From Rutidosis leptorrhynchoides (lineage: Eukaryota; Streptophyta; Magnoliopsida; Asterales; Asteraceae): 64,000 bases of DNA. Numbering within the stretch: position 1 is the stretch's first letter; each line of letters opens with the position of its first letter. The notes beneath the pieces are model-generated. The model did not search any database and had not been told where the DNA came from. It saw only the letters and a program-made list of their open reading frames with translations. Of the stretch, positions 56,701 to 64,000 are shown piece by piece. A program made the position numbers and the translations under genes. The DNA is taken from positions 6,940,501 to 7,004,500 of the forward strand of contig NC_092333.1 in assembly GCF_046630445.1 (NCBI RefSeq), in the 5' to 3' direction.

Positions 56701-58650
56701 AGCTATCCCATTTTTTTAGCTAACAACAGGAACTACATAACTGCAATGAACTGCTACTACATTTTAGACAACAGATTTCTACATCCCATCCCACTATGAC
56801 CATTAAAAACCCTATTTTTGAATATGAAATTGAAAAGAACCCCTTTTGATTGAAAAGAAACCCAAATACATCATCAGCATACTAAAAGAAACCGATTATG
56901 CAAAGACATAAGATAACTTGATCCTTACACTCGTCCAGATTTGTGTGAGAAAGAGCTTCTTCAGAATGCTTCATTACTGTATCTGGAGACCTAAACAGTC
57001 ATATTTCAGGGAATTCTAACATTGTAGTTAAAGTTCGGTATTTTGAAAAAAAAAAACCATCACCAACATGTGTAATAATAAAAATAATAATATTAACAAT
57101 ACCAATAGCTGCATACCTTGCTCCTCCGAGTGGCTCTGTTTGCAGCATTTTCAAGACAAATCTAAGATAAAAGTATACTATTATCCGAGTGGCTATGTTT
57201 AAACAACTTTGGTGGTTTGATCTAACCCATTGGTATGTTTTAACAATATATACACAACTATACAGTACCCAAAACTGTAAATTGCAAACGATAACAAAAA
57301 ATTTAACAAAATATGAGTTCAAAATTATCAAAAGAAAAGTTACGGAAACAAAATTAACAATTACTAACCTTGCTAATCGATTGTTTGAAGGAAGAATTAG
57401 ATCAGTAGAATGTATCATTATCTAATTTATGATAAACAATAGCATAAGTAGAAATTATCGTGAATAGATTGTGGAGGTCGTTAATCTATTCTGGATGTCG
57501 TTAAAGGATTCTGGAATGAAGAATCTGTTGAGTAGAATGTATCGCTATTAGCTTATGGATATCGACGATTTTAGGAATAAAATTAGGGTTAGAAACTTGG
57601 AATGAATGTCGCGAGTGAAACGCTGCAGGCTGACCTCTCAAGCGTGTTTTTTCTCCCGTATTGATATCTGTATAAGGGTAATTAGGGAGGTTTAAGGGCT
57701 AATTGTGACTTATTGATCAATCAATAATTAAAATAAAGGGTGAGATGATGAGGGTAGTAGATGTCTTTTTAAGGATCCAATGGCTATAATTCAAAGTTAA
57801 TTTTTTAGATATCTCAATTAAGCTTTTATTATAATGTATAGTGTAGAGTGTAGATGTAGATGTAGATGTTGTGATATTTATCTGAATCTGAATTTGAATC
57901 AAGAATTTCTCGCTCATAATTGTCAATTCACGATTGAGTAACACATGTAAATATAAACATAAAAACTAAAATAAAATCAATAAGTAAAAAGATAACTGAC
58001 CAAAAAATTGTGTTTGATTTCCGATTTAGCCCTTAATTCCACCTTCAACAAAAATCGATCCAGACGTCATCTAGGTCGTTCGTCAGTATTTGGTTCTGCT
58101 TTAAAAGACTATACTTCGATTGTCAATTGATTGTAGCAAACTATCACGTAATCGCGATGAAACATATGAATGTGATTAGCGTCTCAGACATGGAAAATAG
58201 GGAAGCGGTTGAAGGAAGAACGGTTATTAAAACTGCAAGAATCGTAACCCTATTACCCTAATTAGTTGTGTAAGATGAGAAAATCATAAGAAGATGGTGA
58301 GGTAGTTGTGAAAGTAAAGAAGAAATTGTCGCCCTAATTCATGGGATTAACTGGGGCGGGTTTTTTTAATTAGCAGAAATAATGACGATTAATGTGATTA
58401 ATTAGGGACACGTGTCAGATGTAGGAAATTAAGGAATTTTTTAATTCAAAATTCTGACAAAATTAGAATTGCTGAGGATGAACCAAGAGCTGACAAGTGT
58501 CCGATTTAGGTTCGTGATTAATGATGATATAATAATAATTATAATATTAATATTTCTGTACCAAACGTTATAAAAGTATTATTATTGTGAACTAATCAAA
58601 ATAAAAATAAAATAAAAAAGTATTATCGACTACCAAGAGCCGAGCCTGCC
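53721..58650. other. Low-copy-looking region with possible minus-strand exons, no gene confirmed
   Basis: Several minus-strand segments have good splice-like borders: 57117-57161, 56931-56990, 56657-56677, 56344-56364, 56176-56231, 54489-54520, and a possible last exon near 53813-53855 (DVSSQHLEGLSCFEHPSIN then stop). CTAACCCTAAT at about 57583-57595 looks like a 5' leader. Exon phases do not join: 57161 to 56931 read openly from an ATG, but carrying that frame on hits a stop. No family was recognised. It may be a real spliced gene with mis-called borders, or a decayed one. Confidence 0.25.
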
Positions 58651-58902
58651 TTTAAAAAAAGGGGATGATTCTCACACACACTTTTTTGATCCTCACACAC
58701 CAATTTAAAGAAATGGAGTATTATTAGAAGAGTAAAAGGTTAAAATAGGTGTGTGAGGATTAAAAAATTGTGTGTTAGAATCATCCCCTTAAAAATAATC
58801 ATAAGTCATAAATATCTAATTATAATATTATTTTTCTGTAAACTTTATAAAAGTTTTATTCTGAACTAATCAAAATAAAAAAGTATTATCGACTAAGCCA
58901 CC
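58528..58902. repeat. ~100 bp direct duplication flanking the MITE (58528-58635 and 58805-58902)
   Basis: Both copies contain AATTATAATATTA, TTTCTGTA, TTATAAAAGT, GAACTAATCAAAATAAAA and AAAGTATTATCGACTA in the same order, with small indels. The foldback element lies between them. Confidence 0.8.
58659..58790. mobile_element. Foldback MITE upstream of the BAHD gene
   Basis: 132 bp with terminal inverted repeats of about 41 bp: GGGGATGATTCTCACACACA...CCTCACACACC (58661-58701), and the near-exact reverse complement ending TCATCCCC (58788). The short centre is AT-rich. Flanks are A/T-rich and a TSD (AAAAA or TTAAAA) is ambiguous. It lies 210 bp before the BAHD start codon, and the arms can fold into a strong hairpin. 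Confidence 0.85.
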
Positions 58903-58929
58903 AAATCTGAATCCGAACGTTATCATTTT

Positions 58930-58999
58930 TTATTGGACCACGTTTGCGTATACAAATAAATGTAGACATTGTTACTTTTAACACACAACAATACCTCAA
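58930..58999 (+). promoter_or_regulatory. Proximal promoter of the BAHD gene
   Basis: The ATTGG (58933) and CCACGT (58938-58943) motifs precede a TATA-like TATACAAATAAA (58949-58960), 40 bp before the ATG. This implies a very short leader, containing AACACACAACAATACC. Confidence 0.45.
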
Positions 59000-60403
59000 A
59001 TGACTACCACCAATTCCTTATTAACCGTTCTTGAAAAATGCCAAATCGGACCACCACCCAACACCGTCGGCGACCGATCACTTCCGGTTACTTTCTTCGA
59101 TTTAGCATGGTTACTTTTTCATCCAATTCACCAACTTTTCTTTTACAATTTCACACATTCAAGATCCCATTTTATTGAAACAATCATTCCTAACCTCAAA
59201 CAATCTTTGTCCACAACTCTTCAACATTTTTTCCCATTTGCAAGTAACTTGATTTTGTATCCGACTAAACACGATTCGGGTCATTCTAGAAGACCCGAAA
59301 TACGCTACACCGAGGGCGATTCTCTTGCACTAACATTCGCCGAGTCCGATCTTGACTTCAACGATTTAAAAAGAAACCATCCTAGAGAATGTAACAAGTT
59401 TCATTCTCTAGTACCTTTACTAAAAGACCCGTATAAAGTGTCCGATTTTGTTAAAATCCCCATGTTTTCGATCCAAGTAACGTTCTTTGAAAATTCAGGG
59501 ATCACGATCGGGCTCACAAATCATCATACGCTTTGTGATGCAAGTTCAAGATATGATTTCTTGAAAGCATGGACTTCAATTGCAAGAAACGGTACAAATG
59601 ATCAATTCCTAGCTAGTGGAATAATGCCTTTTTATGATAAACATATTAATTTCCCGAAATCTTTAGATGATGTTATGGTAAATATACCCGCGGTACAAAA
59701 TCTAGATGAAAAATACAAGGTACCTCAACTTGTTAACCAAGGTGATAGAGTTCGAGCTACGTTTGTCTTAAAAAGGTCAGAAATAAACGTGCTGAAAAAA
59801 TGGGTACTAGTTCAACTTCCATCACTTCCATATATATCGTCTTTCGTATTAGGTTGTGGTTTCGTATGGAGTTGTGTAGCGAAATCGCGTGTTCAAGTAG
59901 AAGGAAAGAAAGGGGAGTACGAGATCGATAGGTATATGTGCGTAGCCGATTTTAGAAGGCGTTTAGATCCACCTCTTCCTCAAACTTACTTTGGAAATTG
60001 TGTCGGCCCGTGTTTTGCTTCGACAAGTAGTGCGGTCCTAATAGGAAAAGATGGGTTTGTAACTGCGGTTGAATTGATTCAAAAGGGTATAAACGAAACC
60101 GTAAAGAATAATGATGTGTTTAAAGATGCTGAGACTTGGATGGAGAGAGCCATGTTACCGGTTCCAACGATTGGTGTGGCAGGAACTCCGAAACTTAATG
60201 TTTACGAGGTCGATTTTGGGTGGGGGAAGCCGGAAAAGTATGAGACGATATCGTTAGATTATAGTTATTCGATTTCGGTTAATGCGGGTAAGGATTCACC
60301 AGATGATCTTGAAATTGGTTTGTGTCTTCCTGCTAAACAAATGGATGCATTTCTTGCAATATCTAGACATGAATTAGAAAACATACTTGGTGACCAAAAA
60401 TGA
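59000..60403 (+). CDS. BAHD acyltransferase, anthocyanin/flavonoid malonyltransferase clade
   Basis: Intronless, 467 codons, normal length for the family. Key motifs: HHTLCD (catalytic H176xxxD180), YFGNC (330-334), diagnostic of the flavonoid/anthocyanin acyltransferase clade, and DFGWG (405-409, structural). The N-terminus (LTVLEKCQIGPPP, GDRSLPVTFFDLAWL) and NHHTLCDASSRYDFLKAWTSIAR also fit this clade. Such enzymes move malonyl (less often other acyl groups) from CoA onto the 6''-OH of flavonoid or anthocyanin glucosides in the cytosol, stabilising the pigment. The exact acyl donor and acceptor cannot be read from sequence. The ATG is the first in frame and sits 40 bp after the TATA-like box. 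No frame damage is seen, so it is probably functional. Confidence 0.93.
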   Translation: MTTTNSLLTVLEKCQIGPPPNTVGDRSLPVTFFDLAWLLFHPIHQLFFYNFTHSRSHFIETIIPNLKQSLSTTLQHFFPFASNLILYPTKHDSGHSRRPEIRYTEGDSLALTFAESDLDFNDLKRNHPRECNKFHSLVPLLKDPYKVSDFVKIPMFSIQVTFFENSGITIGLTNHHTLCDASSRYDFLKAWTSIARNGTNDQFLASGIMPFYDKHINFPKSLDDVMVNIPAVQNLDEKYKVPQLVNQGDRVRATFVLKRSEINVLKKWVLVQLPSLPYISSFVLGCGFVWSCVAKSRVQVEGKKGEYEIDRYMCVADFRRRLDPPLPQTYFGNCVGPCFASTSSAVLIGKDGFVTAVELIQKGINETVKNNDVFKDAETWMERAMLPVPTIGVAGTPKLNVYEVDFGWGKPEKYETISLDYSYSISVNAGKDSPDDLEIGLCLPAKQMDAFLAISRHELENILGDQK

Positions 60404-60730
60404 GGCAGCTTAAAGTTTGCGCCTTAGTTTGCCTTCTATTTTGGTTTTGTAATTGTGCGGGTGAGTTTCATTTTTGTTTAGCCCATGTTGTTAATCGGTA
60501 CCGAACATTGTGGTATTTGGTTTGTTTTTGGTTGTATTGGACAAGGCTCTGTATAAATTTGTTATTCTTTTCGTATCACTTAGTTTTCTAGGTACGAGCC
60601 TTGTTACGTATCTCTCTCTTGTATCTCCCGTTTGATGACGTTTTCTCTTTAAAAGCGTCTCAGTATCTATATGAGTACACTCATATTTTTAGGGAAAAAA
60701 AAATGAGGCCGCTAGTTATCACTTGATCTG
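60404..60730 (+). other. 3' flank of the BAHD gene
   Basis: T-rich sequence fitting a 3' untranslated region (TTTGTTTTTGGTTGTATTGG, GTATAAATTTG). No perfect AATAAA found. The frame starting at 60400 is downstream shadow. Confidence 0.45.
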
Positions 60731-60732
60731 AG

Positions 60733-60853
<121 letters not shown>

Positions 60854-61074
60854 TAATAGACAAAACTAGTTGTGGCGCCCTCTCGATGCGGCGGAAGAAC
60901 GTTAGCTAAATTCGATTATGAAAAGTTGAAAAAAAAAAAAAATTGAAGCATATGACATAAACTGAAATGGGTAAAAAAAAAAACTCAAAGTAAAAAAAAA
61001 ATAATAATAACAATAACGTAACAATAACAATTATATTAATAGTAGCAACATTAACGATTTGTAATAAGTGAAAA

Positions 61075-61462
61075 GTTATGTGGTTGATTCTTAGTAAATG
61101 GAATGTTATTTGTTTGATTTCTAATAAACGTAAAGTTAAACTATAATAATGGTTGTGGTTGAATTACGGAAGATTGAAAGTTTTTGTAAAATTATGGAAA
61201 CCATAAAGTTCACTATTTATAAAGTCTTACATTTTAGTATATAGGTATAATATAATATAATTATGTGGTCGATTTATAATGAATGAGAGTTTTTATGGTT
61301 AAATTATAAAATGTAAAAAGTTTGTGATAAGTTTATAAAAGATATAAAGTTAACTATTATAAAGGGTGTGGTTGAATTTAAAAAAAAATATATATTGCAA
61401 GTTTGTGAACCTTATGAAATTCACCATTCATTTCTCTTATGTCTTTTAGGTATATAGAGTAA

Positions 61463-61510
<48 letters not shown>

Positions 61511-61740
61511 TGGGTATTAGAAAGGGAAAATTATGTGGTCGATTTATAATGAATGAGAAGTTTAATGGTTAACTTATAAAATGAGAAAAGTTTGTGGTAT
61601 GTTTATAAAAAGTATAAATTTAAATATTAGAAAGAGTGTGTGTGAATTATAGAAAAATAAAAAGTTTGGGATAGATTTATAAAAATTATAAAAGTTACTA
61701 TTCATTTTCAAGATGTCTTTTGGATATATAGATATAAATT
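61075..61740. repeat. Three diverged tandem units of ~190-270 bp
   Basis: Units begin near 61075, 61261 and 61531 with TTATGTGGTCGATTTATAATGAATGAGA (or a variant). Each continues with GGTTAA.TTATAAAATG, AAAGTTTGTG, TATAAA and GTGTGGTTGAAT, ending near TTTAGGTATATAG. An (AAT)n tract (61466-61510) separates units two and three. No gene. Confidence 0.75.
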
Positions 61741-61979
61741 TGTCTTATATACCATGAATAATACTATTTACATTTTTGCTTTTTACAAAACTAACCCTCT
61801 AAATTTCATTAAAATATAAATCAAACCCCACACTTTTTACCTATATTCTAAATTATTATATATCTCATTACTAAAACTAAAAATACTTCATAATAACACC
61901 AACCACGCTTTACTGACTTGTACACTGCGCTCAAACAGTTGGCCCCATAGATGCCACTACTATGCTACAGTATTATTTT

Positions 61980-62202
61980 TTTTTTTTTTGTCTCCAACGA
62001 TAAAAGAAGCAACTTTCGTAAAAGTACCAACCCTTCAATGTTATCAAAAGATGTCGAAAAATTTTTTTTACAAAAAAATCAACTAACTTTTTTTCCTTTT
62101 TTTCCCTTCCGCGACGATAAAAGAAGCAACTTTCATAAAATGAACAACCCTTCAATGCTACCAAAAGATGTCGAAAAACATTCTTTTTTACAAAATAGAT
62201 CA

Positions 62203-62233
<31 letters not shown>

Positions 62234-62335
62234 CATGAACGCTAAAAGAATCAACTGTCACAAAAGGAACAACCATTCAATGTTATATGTCGGAAAAAAT
62301 TCTTTTTTACAAAATAGATCAAGACTTTTTTTTTA
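61980..62335. repeat. Three tandem units of ~110 bp
   Basis: Units at about 61996, 62115 and 62237: GATAAAAGAAGCAACTTTC, AACAACCCTTCAATG, AAAAGATGTCGAAAAA, TTTTTTACAAAATAGATCAACTA. The third has lost part of its middle. A-runs (62210-62232) and T-runs flank them. The 95-codon frame across the first two units is a by-product. Confidence 0.8.
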
Positions 62336-62339
62336 ACTC

Positions 62340-63597
62340 TTATTCAAAACGAAGCCTCCGGCGCGAAACGAGAGCTCCACAACTTGTTATTATTATTACT
62401 TAAAAGCTTGATCTGATGTATTATGATGTATCAATGAATGATAATGTTACCTTTTCAATTAGTTACCTCCTTATCTCCGAGTCAAATATCCAGCTTCATC
62501 TCTTTTAATTTCTTTTATTGTAGAACATAGAACCTACAATCTAACAAATATATATTATGTATAACTATCACGAATATTAATACTCCCAAACGTTATAAAA
62601 TTTAAACGTATTAGAAGATTAACAAGTATAAAAGGTAAACACAAAATTCAAACATAGCCAAAACAAGCAGCAAAAAAATATTAACCTAACTAAACAGTCA
62701 CACCAACATGGCGAAAGACACGTTTACAAGGAAACTAAATCAAACTAACATAGGGTAACCTAACAACCGAATGCACTAAACAAGATAAACAAACAAAACG
62801 AAAACAATCGAGATAACGTCGATCGTTCTCGCAACAACCACAACATAAGACCAAATAACTGTTGTCGACTTGCCAGAGAAGCCGCCTGAGATCAAGCCGG
62901 ATAAAACGGGAACCAACTCCCTTCAAGAACACTCCAAGACCACACCCCAAGGCGAGAGAACGTCACAATCCGAGAAGCAAACCTGAAAGAAAAAGCAAAG
63001 CAGAAAACTCCGACCAAAAGGTTAACGACTGGAAAATACCCAACGCCAGTGTGGCCTAACAACCTACAAACCAGGAGCCAGAAACACTAAAAAATCAGCA
63101 GTCACCGCTAAACTGATCTAGAAACCCAAAAGGATCTCGTTTCTCGAAAAAAGAATGGGGGAGGAGGAGCAGAACTAAGCTCCGACAATGAAAACCCAAG
63201 ATTCCCGAGACATCATATCACCGATGAGCCACGATCAAGCCCCGAAACACGAAGAAGAGGTCACATTAGTCACGAGCGAACGAGAGAACGCAGTCCAAAA
63301 CCGACCCACGTGATCTCTCCGGCAAGATCCAGGGAAACCAAAAGCCGCTTAAAGAAAAAAGAAACAATGGCGTTGAAAAAAAAAAGAAGATTCTTTTTTT
63401 CCAAATGAACAAAATTATCCTAAAAACAACTAGCAAGGAGCTAGAAAAAGCACAAGTACAAAAGGAAAAGAAAAGCTACAAGAAAGAAAAATACAACAAA
63501 AGAAATGCTACAGAAAAATCAAATTACAATGAATGCAAGGGATCCTTCAACAACTCCGTCCAATTCAATTTGGATTTGTGATATCTCGAGAACAACC
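62340..63597 (-). other. Unclassified segment, possibly LINE-derived
   Basis: 62640-63560 is less AT-rich and purine-rich on the plus strand (its complement is pyrimidine/T-rich, like LINE untranslated regions). On the minus strand near 63600-63530, QIQIELDGVVEGSLAFIVI then stop, followed by a T-rich tail, would fit a LINE ORF2 end, but no RT motif is present. No open gene supported. Confidence 0.25.
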
Positions 63598-64000
63598 TGT
63601 CACACCCCCCAAAATGGACCAGGGGTAATTGTGACCAATTATATCATAACACAGCTGTATAAACAAGAACGACTCTATATGAGACTTTTTAAATAAAACC
63701 TTTGTTAATAAAACAGCGGAAGCAGTAATACATGTTTACATTATTATTAAAACGTAAAATAAATGTTTATGAACTAAAATATAATATGCGATGTGGACTT
63801 CATGCAAGCATCAAATCTATCATCACAAAGTTGCAAACAGCTAGCTCAATCATCACCTGAGACAAAACATGCTTAAAGTGTCAACCAAAAAGATTGAGTG
63901 AAATTCACAGGTTTATAAATAATATCCAAAGTTTTAGACCACAAGATTTAGTTTAAAGTTGATTGATATAGAAATATCAATCTAAAAGTGTTGCTGCATT
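63598..64000 (-). mobile_element. LTR of another retrotransposon (partial, runs off the right edge)
   Basis: Starts TGTCACACCCCC at 63598. The segment CACCTGAGACAAAACATGCTTAAAGTGTCAACC (63855-63890) is the reverse of the conserved LTR segment near the 3' end of the other long LTRs. The element therefore reads on the minus strand and this is the end of one of its LTRs. TSD and partner LTR are outside the window. Confidence 0.65.

Noticed and set aside
53813..57161. A confident multi-exon host gene on the minus strand
   Set aside because: Splice-like borders exist, but exon phases do not join into one open frame and no family was recognised; kept only as a low-confidence note.

Overview
The window is plant nuclear DNA, very AT-rich. 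It comes from a dicot, and Asteraceae is the likeliest family. That guess rests on the style of the long-LTR Tekay-type Ty3/gypsy elements (LTRs of about 2.6-3.6 kb, iMet-tRNA primer site) and on a BAHD acyltransferase resembling the Asteraceae flavonoid/anthocyanin malonyltransferases. No database search was possible.

Layout, bases 1 to 49,969: one nested stack of retroelements. Most boundaries could be read as TG...CA ends plus target-site duplications (TSDs). The base layer is R0, a minus-strand non-autonomous LTR element that runs off the left edge. Inserted in R0 are: (a) R1 (5072-29191, plus, TSD cctgg), a Tekay element carrying an F-box gene; (b) a solo LTR, S1 (29749-32387, TSD ataaa); (c) a 5'-truncated minus-strand LINE (35125-49630, TSD ttttttctat). 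R1's gag is split by R2 (10495-21521, plus, TSD cgatc), a young, nearly intact element with a 1460-codon gag-pol. The LINE is split by R3 (36237-48856, plus, TSD ttcgg), a non-autonomous relative of R0. R3's 5' LTR is itself split by a complete Cassandra-type TRIM with 5S-rRNA-like LTRs (36418-37044, TSD acata) and by an antisense solo LTR of R3's own family, S2 (38978-41640, TSD ctttg).

The elements look like one interacting family. Autonomous R1 and R2 and non-autonomous R0 and R3 share the same primer site, about 100 nt of leader, and a 3'-end module (a hairpin followed by the polypurine tract). R0 and R3 have no gag-pol. They share a small acidic/coiled-coil reading frame, a second 61-codon frame, and a decayed fragment of a host poly(A)-binding protein gene. 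R1 and R2 carry an acidic-repeat reading frame ahead of gag.

Bases 49,970 to 58,650 are low-copy-looking DNA. They hold a broken, intron-containing exosome RRP43 (EXOSC8) homologue on the minus strand (50347-51096), with R0 sitting in its next intron, and a small Helitron (53102-53720). The only convincing intact host gene is an intronless BAHD acyltransferase (59000-60403, plus), with a foldback MITE about 210 bp upstream. Downstream are microsatellites, two diverged tandem-repeat arrays, an unclassified segment and the start of another LTR at the right edge.
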